From DAOSCP01 sp035379625 (GTDB lineage: Bacteria; Bacteroidota; Ignavibacteria; Ignavibacteriales; DAOSCP01): 45,778 nucleotides of DNA. The stretch is from contig DAOSVM010000020.1 of NCBI GenBank assembly GCA_035379625.1, forward strand, positions 1 through 45,778, given 5' to 3'. Of the stretch, positions 17,873 through 26,481 are shown piece after piece (positions within the stretch are counted from its first letter, which is position 1; every line of letters starts with the position of its first letter). Below the pieces are notes generated by a model. It was given only the letters and a program-made list of their open reading frames with translations. It was not told where the DNA came from and made no database searches. Position numbers and translations under genes: made by a program.

Positions 17873-18543
17873 GCTCAGACGGTGTAAGCTTAGCCCCTTG
17901 CAGCTATTGAAAAGCTGCAAGGGGCAGCGGGCCGGAACGGCCCGCTAAAATGATATCCATTAACATTCACATCCATACACATACTTGAAAAGTTAAATTT
18001 AACGTGGTATTGGCTAAATGAAAATATAATTTTGCGATTGCAAAATTACCAACATTATTATATCAAATAGTGAGCCTTAATTTCCAATCATCTTGAAAAG
18101 CAGTGTTAGCACGATGAATTGATTGAAGGTTTCAAAAAAAAATTACCAAAGCTGCTATGTAGTATTACGAATTTATTTGAAACGGCTTTTTTGTAATATA
18201 ATTGTATTTACAAATATATCGAATATATAATAATATCGTAAATACAAATATATTTTTAAAAATGTAATAATATCGTATATGCAATAATATTGCAAATTCT
18301 AATATATTATTCAAAATTAGAATTATATTGATAATACAATTATATTGTATTTACGAATATATTATAGGCTTTTAAAAAATTTATAACCTATGTGAAAATT
18401 ATCGTAAGTTATTGTCGAAAAAATATAAATATTGTAAATCTATGATATTACGTAAGATATAGGTTAAAGAATGAAATATTTTGGTCTTTAGCCCGCCCGT
18501 GCGCCTTCACGGCGCACGGGCTTTATGCTTACACCGTCTGAGC
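17873..18543 (+). mobile_element. Non-coding TIR/hairpin element (copy B, complete)
   Basis: The 671-bp element has tip GCTCAGACGGTGTAAGC at the left end and its inverted copy GCTTACACCGTCTGAGC at the right. Left end: 12-bp stem GCCCCTTGCAGC (17893-17904) with GCTGCAAGGGGC (17914-17925), then the AGCGGGCCG/GAA/CGGCCCGCT hairpin (17926-17946). Right end: 11-bp stem GCCCGTGCGCC (18495-18505) with GGCGCACGGGC (18511-18521). The middle is AT-rich, without genes, and contains an iteron-like array. TA lies directly outside both tips. There is no transposase, so it would need one from elsewhere, as MITEs do; a structured intergenic repeat is the other reading. It sits just after the tRNA-Phe terminator. 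Confidence 0.75.
18193..18369 (+). repeat. Array of about 17-bp AT-rich iteron-like repeats in copy B
   Basis: About ten imperfect units close to AATTATATTGTATTTAC follow one another, most ending in AC, GC or TC (for example AATAATATTGCAAATTC, AATTATATTGATAATAC, AATTATATTGTATTTAC). Unit length varies from 14 to 21. Each unit is partly palindromic around ATAT. A related array is in copy C on the opposite strand. Confidence 0.6.
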
Positions 18544-18549
18544 TATATA

Positions 18550-18576
18550 AAGAAAGCTCTCTTTTTAGAGAGCTTC
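18550..18576 (-). terminator. Terminator of the GH13 gene
   Basis: 8-bp stem AAGCTCTC (18554-18561) with GAGAGCTT (18568-18575) and a six-base loop, about 15 bp after the stop of the minus-strand gene; the minus-strand 3' side continues TCTTTATAT. It may also end transcripts leaving element B. Confidence 0.6.
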
Positions 18577-18590
18577 TTTGTGTTTGAGAT

Positions 18591-21500
18591 TTAATCTTTT
18601 TTATTTTTTTTATTCTCGTTTGCGAGTTCTTCTTTTACAATTTTCTTATTCAAATATTTTTGTTTGATTTTATCAAGTAGATTCTCGTATTTATAATTGA
18701 AGGATACTGGCATGTCAATTAAATTATCTATTTCCTGATAAACTAATTTTAAATTATCAAGAATGAGAACGGAATTAAATTTATCATCTTCATAATAGTT
18801 TCTTGAAATTTTAATAAACCCACGTAATAAAATCCAATTTAAGAGTTCTTCATAACTTTCTTTTGAGAAATAATATTCATTTTGATATTCGTGAACTTTT
18901 AAGTAGACTTTTACTTCTTTACTTTCTAACATTTTTATGAAATTTTCCCAATTGAATGAAAGTTTGTTTTCTTTTGTTTGATATAATGTTCTGAAATATT
19001 TAGCAATGATAAGTATTAAATTGATTCTATCAACAGTATAATTTTCATCAAAACCAAGATTTTTATATAAATTTTCAAGTGGATATGAGAGTTCAAGCTC
19101 TTCAAATAAATCTATTTCAACACTAGAAAATAGTTCAATAATGCGTAGCATTGTAATATATGAGAAAAGTACATACAAAGTAGGTTTATCGCCATCAAAA
19201 ATACCGACGTGTTGTTTAAAATATTTTAGCAACGGGTATTTATTCAAAAGTGCATTATCGTTCTTTAGATTATAAAGATATTTGATACTTGTAGCAACAA
19301 GTTCATAATCTTTAATGTTGTTATTCAAGACTTTTATTGGTAATTTGAAGTCGTAATGTTCACAAATTGTATTGATAAATAAATTATATTTAAAGCTGAA
19401 TTGTTTTAATGTTTTTGTTTCGTTTTCATCTGCATGTATATATTTATCTAATAAATCTAAAGCTGGTTGATCGAATAAAGATAAGAAGGAGTCATGAATT
19501 GGTTTGAGTTTAGTTCTACGAATTTCTATTTCTATATCATAGGTTCCGCGTCCGTTTAGGTGGTCATAAATTTGTTGATATTTTCCATCTTTATCGTAAA
19601 CTTCTTTAAACTGCCAGAATAATTGGTAATTAAAAGCACCTAATTCAAAATAAAGGCCATGTTTATGGATTTCACTACCTTTACGGATAAATTCGAGACC
19701 ACTAACATGTTCTCTGAAAATGTAAAAATGTTTATCATCATTTTTGCAATTCAATAAATCAGCAAGTTTGCGAGTTTGTAATTGTCTTGTACCATCGGGT
19801 AATTGTACCATTTTTTGAGTTGAGTAATTTATCCAACCTTTAGCTTCTGCAAATTTGTTATTATAAACAAATAAAGCTTTTTCATTTCTAGCTTCGTTAA
19901 AGTAAGCAAAAACATTTTCATTAATATTGCCGAACCCATCATAAAAATCAAAGAACCAGAAGTTGTACACTTCACTAAAAATATATCTTTTAGCAAATAC
20001 AGGAAAAATTTCTCGTTTGTGTCTATCAATTAACCATTGATTAGGTTGTTCGTTGTAATAAGCTCTTTTATATTCCATACCGTATTTTTCATGGAAGCCT
20101 TCAATTTGTCCATGACCGATCATAGGTAGACCAGGAAGAGTAGCCATCATCATGCAAACGCCAAAATATTTGCCGTCGCTACCGAATTGTCTAATTGCAG
20201 TTTCTTCGTCGGGATTGGACATAAAGTTAACATATCTTTTAAGTATTTCAGGATTGAACTCAAGTGTATTAGAAATTAAATCACGATATTTATCGTTTTC
20301 TTCTTTTTTGAGCATATTCATAAATGCTGAGTTATAAACTCTGTGCATACCTAAAGTTCTAACGAAGTAACCTTCCATAAGCCAAAAAGCTTCAGCAAGC
20401 AATAAAGTATTAGGCATTTCGGCGTTCATTCTGTCAACAACTTCTCGCCAAAATTCATTAGGCATGGCAGCGTCGAATTCTTCTTGTGTCATAGCAAATT
20501 CTGATCTTGAAGGAATATCACCGCCGTGGCCAGGTTTTGGGAACCATAATCTTTGGTAATGTTTTTTCGTTAATGTCATTGCAGCATCAAAACGAATAAT
20601 GGATGTTTTTCTTGCCACATGCATAATTGTTTGAATAAGTGCTTCTCTAACTTCAGGTTTTAATAAATTCAATTGAGCAGTATCGTTCCAAGGCATCATA
20701 GTGCCATCGTTTCCGTGATAAATATATCTAACTTCGCCAGTTCTTCTATCAATTCTTTGGAAAACGACTGCTGCATCGCTTTTTGTCCAATAGCCATCTT
20801 CAATTCGCACTTCAATATCAGGATGGTTAGATAAATTCTCTCCGGTAAATCGATAGTTGGGATAAGGTGGATAACTTGATTGAATAAAATAATCAGGATG
20901 TTCAATAACCCATTTGGAAATTAAACCAACATGGTTTGGAACCATATCAGATGCTAATCTTATACCACGAATTTTACAGCGATAATCTAAATTTTGGAAA
21001 GCCTCTTCGCCACCTAAATCAGCAGCAATTACATAGTCGTAAAGTGAATATGCAGAAGCTACAGCATCAATGTTTCCCAATATATGTTTAATTCTTTGTG
21101 AAGCATAACTCCTTTCCCATAAACCAATTAGCCACAATGCATTTATATTCCAACTTCTAATTAAATCCAATTCTTCATCTGGTACATCAGAGAGATACTT
21201 AATATGCCTTCCATACTTTTTAGATAATTGATCTAACCATACATATGTATTTTTTGCCAACATAACTACAGTTGGCATCCAATCTCTATCAGATGTAAAT
21301 TGTTCAGGTGCTAAATAGTCTTTGAATTCATCATCTGTATAAGTATATCCAGATTTGCCCAATGATAATTTAACATTTTGCCCCTTGCCATAAAGTGGAA
21401 CCACAGTTGGAGTGTCACCAGGGCCGCCTCCAAAACCAAATCGTACTTCTTCTCTTATAAAATCAATTCCTGTTAGTATCTTTTCAAGAAAAACTGGATC

Positions 21501-22244
21501 TAGTATAACAGCAAAATTTTCTTTTATATATTTTAATTGATCTTCTAAGCAGTTTGGAGCGTTAATTATTGGTAGTTTCAATAAAGTGAAAATTGGTAAA
21601 TTAAAATCTTCAAATGGTTTCTCATTTTCAAAAAATATTTCAGATAAATTTATTACTTTCTTGTAATCTTCAATTGTCGATAAATAATTTTCATCAAAAA
21701 ATTCTTTGAACTGCTTATTTGCAGGGTTGAAATTGGCAAAAAAGTACAATATTAATTCTTCGAGTGTAGTTTCAAAATTAGACTTGTTGTTGTTCTGTGA
21801 ATATAAATATTCAATAGGTGTTTTTTTGTTTGTATATACTTCTTTAGGTGGAAATTTTACAATGAAATCCAAAAGAACATTTTCTAATGTTCTTTCGTTA
21901 ACTTCTTTTTTTAAATAATTTATAGCTTTTTGAAATACGTTCGGATTGTATTTGGTTTCATAAACTCTAAATATAAAGTGGTAAATTTCATCCAATAAGC
22001 CCATAGCGTTTAATTGGCTAGCTTGAATGAAATCTGATTTTTTTTGGGAATTTATTTTATGAGTAAATTCTTTTACTTCACGGAAATTTGCAAAAACGAC
22101 GTTTCCTGTAATACTAAATAAATCTTCTTCTAAATTATATTTTTGTCTGACATAATTTGAAATATGGAATTCGTATTTAGCAAGATTGTCAATTTTCAAA
22201 TTTTCATTTTTAAACCTAAGTTTTAAATAGATATTTTTATGCAT
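18591..22244 (-). CDS. Very large GH13-family glycoside hydrolase or transferase
   Basis: 1217 residues. A GH13 (alpha-amylase) barrel occupies roughly residues 320-760: region I SDMVPNH (about 432-438), region II with the nucleophile D553 in IIRFDAAM, region III with the acid/base E618 in LLAEAFW, and a region-IV-like NPDEE. The N-terminal 300 residues and the 400 after the barrel match nothing I know. No signal peptide, so it is likely cytoplasmic and may act on glycogen, trehalose or maltodextrins. The family of equally large GH13 proteins in related genomes lacks a known substrate. ATG at 22244 is chosen because GGGAG lies just before it; the in-frame TTG at 22256 lies directly upstream of that site. 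Single-gene unit. Confidence 0.8.
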   Translation of the reverse strand: MHKNIYLKLRFKNENLKIDNLAKYEFHISNYVRQKYNLEEDLFSITGNVVFANFREVKEFTHKINSQKKSDFIQASQLNAMGLLDEIYHFIFRVYETKYNPNVFQKAINYLKKEVNERTLENVLLDFIVKFPPKEVYTNKKTPIEYLYSQNNNKSNFETTLEELILYFFANFNPANKQFKEFFDENYLSTIEDYKKVINLSEIFFENEKPFEDFNLPIFTLLKLPIINAPNCLEDQLKYIKENFAVILDPVFLEKILTGIDFIREEVRFGFGGGPGDTPTVVPLYGKGQNVKLSLGKSGYTYTDDEFKDYLAPEQFTSDRDWMPTVVMLAKNTYVWLDQLSKKYGRHIKYLSDVPDEELDLIRSWNINALWLIGLWERSYASQRIKHILGNIDAVASAYSLYDYVIAADLGGEEAFQNLDYRCKIRGIRLASDMVPNHVGLISKWVIEHPDYFIQSSYPPYPNYRFTGENLSNHPDIEVRIEDGYWTKSDAAVVFQRIDRRTGEVRYIYHGNDGTMMPWNDTAQLNLLKPEVREALIQTIMHVARKTSIIRFDAAMTLTKKHYQRLWFPKPGHGGDIPSRSEFAMTQEEFDAAMPNEFWREVVDRMNAEMPNTLLLAEAFWLMEGYFVRTLGMHRVYNSAFMNMLKKEENDKYRDLISNTLEFNPEILKRYVNFMSNPDEETAIRQFGSDGKYFGVCMMMATLPGLPMIGHGQIEGFHEKYGMEYKRAYYNEQPNQWLIDRHKREIFPVFAKRYIFSEVYNFWFFDFYDGFGNINENVFAYFNEARNEKALFVYNNKFAEAKGWINYSTQKMVQLPDGTRQLQTRKLADLLNCKNDDKHFYIFREHVSGLEFIRKGSEIHKHGLYFELGAFNYQLFWQFKEVYDKDGKYQQIYDHLNGRGTYDIEIEIRRTKLKPIHDSFLSLFDQPALDLLDKYIHADENETKTLKQFSFKYNLFINTICEHYDFKLPIKVLNNNIKDYELVATSIKYLYNLKNDNALLNKYPLLKYFKQHVGIFDGDKPTLYVLFSYITMLRIIELFSSVEIDLFEELELSYPLENLYKNLGFDENYTVDRINLILIIAKYFRTLYQTKENKLSFNWENFIKMLESKEVKVYLKVHEYQNEYYFSKESYEELLNWILLRGFIKISRNYYEDDKFNSVLILDNLKLVYQEIDNLIDMPVSFNYKYENLLDKIKQKYLNKKIVKEELANENKKNKKD

Positions 22245-22378
22245 TCCTACTCCCAAAAAAAACTTAATAATTTTAAAAGTAAATATATAAAAATTTGTAA
22301 CTTTACAAAATTAAATATATTATCAAAATAAAATTAATTAATGTTTAATAGAACTTTAAATAAATGTAAAAAGTTAAT

Positions 22379-22409
22379 TTTGTTATAAAATATTAAAAGT
22401 TTAATTTTG
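22379..22409 (+). promoter_or_regulatory. Bacteroidota-type promoter of the M64 peptidase gene
   Basis: TTTTG (22378-22382), 19-bp spacer, TAATTTTG (22402-22409), a full match to TAnnTTTG. The ATG is 20 bp further. A near-repeat AAAAGTTAATTTTG covers the upstream box as well. Confidence 0.55.
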
Positions 22410-22428
22410 CAATAAAAAAAGGTATTAT

Positions 22429-23706
22429 ATGAAAAATATATGGTTATTCGCAATAGTTCTATTTGTGAATGTTTTATCATTTGCACAAATAAATTTTGAT
22501 GATTATTTTGAAAACAAAACCTTACGATTTGATTATTTTCACGCTGGAACAGATAAATCAGAAGAATTTTATTATGATGAAATTATTGAAGAGCCTTATT
22601 GGGGAGGGCATAAAGTAAATTTAGTTGATAAATTTGAATATGGTAATTATCTATTCAAAGTTTATGATTCAAGTTCAAATAAATTATTATATTCTCGTGG
22701 TTATTCAACATTATTTAGTGAGTGGCAAACTACTGATGAAGCAAAAGAAATTAGAAGAGTTTTCAATGAAACAGTAACTTTTCCATTCCCCAAAAAAACT
22801 GTCAGATTAGAAATTTTTTCAAGAAATCGTAAAGGTATTTTTGAATTGAAATTTACTCATTTTATAAATCCAGAAAATAAATATATAACAAAGGAAAGAA
22901 AATTAGTTTTTGATACTTTTCAAGTATATAATTCTGGTAATTACAATGAAAAATTAGATATAGTTTTAATTCCAGAAGGTTATACAAAAGAAGAGATGAA
23001 TAAATTTAAAGAAGATACCAAAAAATTTGCAAAATATTTATTAGAATGTTCGCCTTATAAAGAAAATGCAAATAAAATTAATATTTGGGCAGTTTTAGCT
23101 GAATCAAAAGAAAGTGGTACAGATATGCCCCCATTAGGTGTATGGAAGAATACTATTTTAAATTCAAGATTTTGGACTTTTAAACTTGAAAGATATTTAA
23201 TGATAGAAGATAATAAAACATTAAGAAATATTGCATCTAATGTGCCTTATGATCAAATTTATGTTATAGTAAATACTAATAAATATGGCGGTGGAGCAAT
23301 TTATAACCATTATGCAGTATGTGTTAGAGAAAATACTTATGAAAATTATGTTTTTGTTCATGAATTTGGACATGCTTTTGCTGGGTTAGGAGATGAATAT
23401 TATACATCGTCAGTTGCTTATAATGAGTTTTATAAATTAGATGTTGAACCTTGGGAACCTAATTTAACTACTTTAGTAAATTTTGATAAAAAATGGAAAA
23501 ATATGCTCGATAAAGATACACCAATTCCAACACCTTCAACTAAAGATTGGGAAAATAAGCTAGGTGTTTTTGAAGGTGGTGGATATTCTGGAAAAGGAAT
23601 ATATAGACCAAAACAAGATTGTACAATGAAATCTAAAACTTATAATAATTTTTGCCCTGTTTGTACAAAATCAATAGAGGATATGATTAATTTTTATTCT
23701 AAATAA
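22429..23706 (+). CDS. Exported M64-family zinc metallopeptidase
   Basis: 425 residues with a signal peptide (1-19, cut at SFAQ). The N-terminal domain (about 25-170) resembles the M64 N-terminal beta domain; the catalytic part has HEFGHAFAGLGDEY at 311-324, giving two zinc His, the catalytic Glu312 and the third ligand in GLGDEY. The C-terminal CTMKSK and FCPVCTKSIEDM are also typical of this family, whose founder cleaves immunoglobulin A. In an environmental bacterium it is more likely a general secreted or periplasmic protease. An 18-bp gap separates it from the next gene. Confidence 0.85.
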   Translation: MKNIWLFAIVLFVNVLSFAQINFDDYFENKTLRFDYFHAGTDKSEEFYYDEIIEEPYWGGHKVNLVDKFEYGNYLFKVYDSSSNKLLYSRGYSTLFSEWQTTDEAKEIRRVFNETVTFPFPKKTVRLEIFSRNRKGIFELKFTHFINPENKYITKERKLVFDTFQVYNSGNYNEKLDIVLIPEGYTKEEMNKFKEDTKKFAKYLLECSPYKENANKINIWAVLAESKESGTDMPPLGVWKNTILNSRFWTFKLERYLMIEDNKTLRNIASNVPYDQIYVIVNTNKYGGGAIYNHYAVCVRENTYENYVFVHEFGHAFAGLGDEYYTSSVAYNEFYKLDVEPWEPNLTTLVNFDKKWKNMLDKDTPIPTPSTKDWENKLGVFEGGGYSGKGIYRPKQDCTMKSKTYNNFCPVCTKSIEDMINFYSK

Positions 23707-23723
23707 TTAGGGGTGAAAAATAT

Positions 23724-24308
23724 ATGTGGTTAACTATTTTTCTAATTTTATTTGTCTTTTTTGTTATGTCCATAGTTTATTCATCAATTAAAATTATTTC
23801 TATTTTAAGAAACATTTATAAAACAATATATCGACCTTTATTTACTATTTTTACCAGGGCTATTGATGATAAATATATCGAAATAAATGTTGAAAATATT
23901 GGATTATTTCCTGTAAATGACTTAAAAATCAATTTAGGTGAAGATTTTGTACTTAAAAGAGATGGACAAATTATTGCTAATTTAAAAGAAATACAAATTT
24001 TTAATGAAACAATAAAACAATTTAATCCTAAAGAAATTATTAAAATATCCTTAGGTGATAAATTTAAAATTTACGAAACTATTCAAAAAGAGAATAACCC
24101 ATCGGTATTGACATTTTATCTTAGTTATAATTTTGAAGGTGAAAAACATTACGAAAAAATTAAGTTAGATTTGAACAAAGATATTTCTTCTGAAAATATT
24201 AAAAATAATTTATTAGATGATTTATTAAAAGTTACAGAATCTATTTCAGGGCTATTAAAAGTATTAAAAGAAATTAAAAAACCAGACAATACAATTTCTT
24301 TGAACTAA
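23724..24308 (+). CDS. Membrane-anchored protein of unknown function
   Basis: 194 residues, not recognised. One N-terminal membrane helix (about 2-27), then a soluble part that looks beta-rich (IEINVENIGLFPVNDLKINLG), possibly an immunoglobulin-like fold, and a short C-terminal helix. An AGGGGTG ribosome-binding site precedes the ATG. It probably shares a transcript with the M64 peptidase; its stop overlaps the convergent Nudix gene by 4 bp. Confidence 0.6.
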   Translation: MWLTIFLILFVFFVMSIVYSSIKIISILRNIYKTIYRPLFTIFTRAIDDKYIEINVENIGLFPVNDLKINLGEDFVLKRDGQIIANLKEIQIFNETIKQFNPKEIIKISLGDKFKIYETIQKENNPSVLTFYLSYNFEGEKHYEKIKLDLNKDISSENIKNNLLDDLLKVTESISGLLKVLKEIKKPDNTISLN

Positions 24309-24772
24309 ACTAATAAAATTTCATCCATATAGTAAGAATTGGAATTTGTAGTAAAATAATCATTAATAATTGAAAGAGCATTTTTCTGGCCTTGCCAGGA
24401 AAAGCTCTTTATTGCATCTTCAAATTTTACCCATTTATAGTTTTGATGTTCATCAGAAAGTTTTAATAATTCTGGATTAGAAATTTTAGCAACAAAAACA
24501 GGGATAAAAGTTATTCTATCGTATTTAGCAGAATAATATGAATTTATAGTAGGTACAATCCATAATTTTTCGATATGAAGATTTGTTTCTTCTTTGACTT
24601 CTCTAATAGCAGCTTGGTAAGCAGTTTCATTTAATTCTATAGAACCAGTGATTGGCTGCCAAAGATTTGGATAAATTTCATCCTCGGACCTTTGTAAAAT
24701 TAAATATTCTATTCCATTATTAGTTTCTTTGAATAAATGTACTTCAATTACAGTTGCGGAAATTTGTGCCAT
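24305..24772 (-). CDS. Nudix hydrolase, NudB-like
   Basis: 155 residues with the Nudix box at 43-65: G43, E49, REVKEE and a final NL instead of the usual GL. Nudix enzymes cleave nucleoside diphosphates linked to another group. The overall length, the LQRSEDEIYPNLWQPITGSIE segment and the short C-terminus fit dihydroneopterin triphosphate or dATP pyrophosphatase (NudB) relatives; substrate cannot be fixed from sequence. Single-gene unit, convergent with the gene at 23724 and divergent from the 68-residue gene at 24908. Confidence 0.82.
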   Translation of the reverse strand: MAQISATVIEVHLFKETNNGIEYLILQRSEDEIYPNLWQPITGSIELNETAYQAAIREVKEETNLHIEKLWIVPTINSYYSAKYDRITFIPVFVAKISNPELLKLSDEHQNYKWVKFEDAIKSFSWQGQKNALSIINDYFTTNSNSYYMDEILLV

Positions 24773-24802
24773 TTAACACCTTAAAATTTTAACAAATATA
24801 AT

Positions 24803-24832
24803 TTTGAAAATAATAAAAATAAATTATATTTG
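24803..24832 (+). promoter_or_regulatory. Bacteroidota-type promoter of the 68-residue gene
   Basis: TTTG (24803-24806), 18-bp spacer, TATATTTG (24825-24832): both boxes match the Bacteroidota consensus in full. Transcription would start near 24840 and leave a leader of nearly 70 bases. Confidence 0.6.
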
Positions 24833-24857
24833 CTACTTATTTGTAGAATTCTTCAGA

Positions 24858-24876
24858 AAAAAGCGGCACGCTTTTT
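24858..24876 (+). promoter_or_regulatory. Hairpin in the leader of the 68-residue gene
   Basis: AAAAAGCG with CGCTTTTT around a GCA loop, between the promoter and the ATG at 24908. It looks like a short terminator or attenuator; the T-run is part of the stem. Confidence 0.4.
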
Positions 24877-24907
24877 GTAGTATATATTGTAAAACATTGG
24901 GGATAAA

Positions 24908-25114
24908 ATGAAACCTGTTTATTATGTTATTTTTAATGATGGGTATACAATTGAATGCTTTAGCCTCGAAGAAGCCAAATCTTTACCAAATGTAAATATG
25001 ATTATCGAAGCCAAGCATTCAAAAGTTAATCCAAATGATGATATGGCAGTAGTATACTCTTGCTCAAAAGAGAATAATAATTGCTATGTACCAGAAGTTT
25101 TAGATGTTGAATAA
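24908..25114 (+). CDS. Small protein of unknown function (68 residues)
   Basis: Not recognised. The N-terminal part (KPVYYVIFNDGYTIECFSLEEAKSL) looks like a small alpha/beta domain; three Cys lie at about 18, 53 and 60. No signal peptide. The ATG follows TTGGGGATAAA. A full-consensus promoter and a leader hairpin sit upstream, which supports its being a real gene. Its end overlaps the convergent menE by 15 bp. Confidence 0.6.
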   Translation: MKPVYYVIFNDGYTIECFSLEEAKSLPNVNMIIEAKHSKVNPNDDMAVVYSCSKENNNCYVPEVLDVE

Positions 25115-26470
25115 TTCTTGGTACAAGTTTAAATTATTTTTTATTTCTGAAATTATAATTTTCCCGAATTCATTATTTAACGGTTTATTACTATAATAAA
25201 CAGTTTTAGGGATGTCGTACTTAGTGAAGTTTTTTTCAAAATCACTTTTTAATTTATCACCATCTATTTTTTCAAGTGAATAAATTACTGCAACTAATTT
25301 ATTTCCTAATTTTTCATCATTTACTCCGAAAACAACAGCATCTCTTACATTTTCATAACTGCAAAGAAAGTTTTGAATTATTGCTGTATTAATTTTATGA
25401 CCGCCGGAATTAACAATATTGTCAATTCGTCCAACAAATTTAAAACTTTTATCATCATTTAATTGTATTGCATCATTTAATTTTACATACTCATCTGATA
25501 TGATACCATTTTCTGTCATTACACCAATGCAGTTTGAAGGAGATTTTATTTTTGCTAAGCCGATATTTTTTTCTTCATCGTTGAAAGGCTCAATATCAAT
25601 ATCGACATTTTCGAAACAAAAATATGTGGGGCTATCAAAATCTTCAACATTTTCAAGCTTTGTTGAGGCGACCATTGCTCCTGTTTCTGTAGAACCATAA
25701 ACTAAAACAGCGGGAAGATTCAATTCTTTTGCCTTATTGAGTAGTTTACTATTGATTTTTCCACCACCTAAATAAATTTGTTTAATTGTTTTTGGGAGTT
25801 GTAGATTATTATTAATTAAATATTCCAATTGCGGATTAACAAGAGATAAGTATGAAACATTAAGTCTTTTTATTTCATCAAATAAAGTTGCAGCTTTAAT
25901 TTTTGAAGTAAATAATAATTTTGTGCCATAAATCATAGCTCTAAATAAAATTGAAAGGCCACCAATATGATAAAATGGTAAAGATGCAACCCACATATCG
26001 GAATTATTTACATCTGTTAACTTACTCCAAAGTTCAGCTGCTTTTATTAAAGAATCATAATTGTGTATAACACCTTTAGGTTTATTTTCCGAACCCGATG
26101 TAAATACAATTAAATTACCGTTAAATTTTTCATTAGGAATATCATTGTTGACAAAAAATTGTGTTCTATATGTATTTGTAGTTTCATCCCAATGAATTAT
26201 ATAGTTATGGAGGTAGGGAATTTTATAATTTAGCATTTGTTCAAAAGTTAATTTATTATCTAACGGAACAGCTACAACATTAGCTTTCCAGATAGCAAGC
26301 AAGATAAAAATAAAATCAGGTGAGTGAGGGGCAGTGAATAAAACTGCTGCCCTTCTTTGCTTAGCCATATTAAAATAGTTATAGTAGTAGTCAACTTTTT
26401 TTTGTAAAGTATTAAAACTTATTGGCTTTCCATTATAAATTATTGTAAATTGATTAGATACAGGTATCAT
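25100..26470 (-). CDS. menE: o-Succinylbenzoate-CoA ligase (MenE-like)
   Basis: 456 residues, ANL superfamily acyl-CoA ligase. Motif A3 TSGSENKPKG (about 124-133), A5 YGSTETG (about 260) and the A10 lysine in LNNEFGKI are present; the N-terminal part is short, as in MenE. It would activate o-succinylbenzoate with ATP and CoA, the step before MenB, whose gene is also in the window, so a complete classical menaquinone route is likely. The ATG at 26470 is preferred; the TTG at 26485 overlaps the umuC stop. It ends the unit umuD - U32 - umuC - menE. A different acid as substrate cannot be ruled out. Confidence 0.75.
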   Translation of the reverse strand: MIPVSNQFTIIYNGKPISFNTLQKKVDYYYNYFNMAKQRRAAVLFTAPHSPDFIFILLAIWKANVVAVPLDNKLTFEQMLNYKIPYLHNYIIHWDETTNTYRTQFFVNNDIPNEKFNGNLIVFTSGSENKPKGVIHNYDSLIKAAELWSKLTDVNNSDMWVASLPFYHIGGLSILFRAMIYGTKLLFTSKIKAATLFDEIKRLNVSYLSLVNPQLEYLINNNLQLPKTIKQIYLGGGKINSKLLNKAKELNLPAVLVYGSTETGAMVASTKLENVEDFDSPTYFCFENVDIDIEPFNDEEKNIGLAKIKSPSNCIGVMTENGIISDEYVKLNDAIQLNDDKSFKFVGRIDNIVNSGGHKINTAIIQNFLCSYENVRDAVVFGVNDEKLGNKLVAVIYSLEKIDGDKLKSDFEKNFTKYDIPKTVYYSNKPLNNEFGKIIISEIKNNLNLYQELFNI

Positions 26471-26481
26471 AGCTTCTTCTC

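Noticed and set aside
17893..17946. GC-rich double hairpins as integron attC sites
   Set aside because: They lack the paired RYYYAAC/GTTRRRY core sites and there is no integrase; the shared inverted tip fits a TIR better.
18495..18543. Subterminal hairpins as a sign of an IS200/IS605-type element
   Set aside because: Those elements lack terminal inverted repeats, whereas both tips here are inverted copies; no HUH transposase is present.
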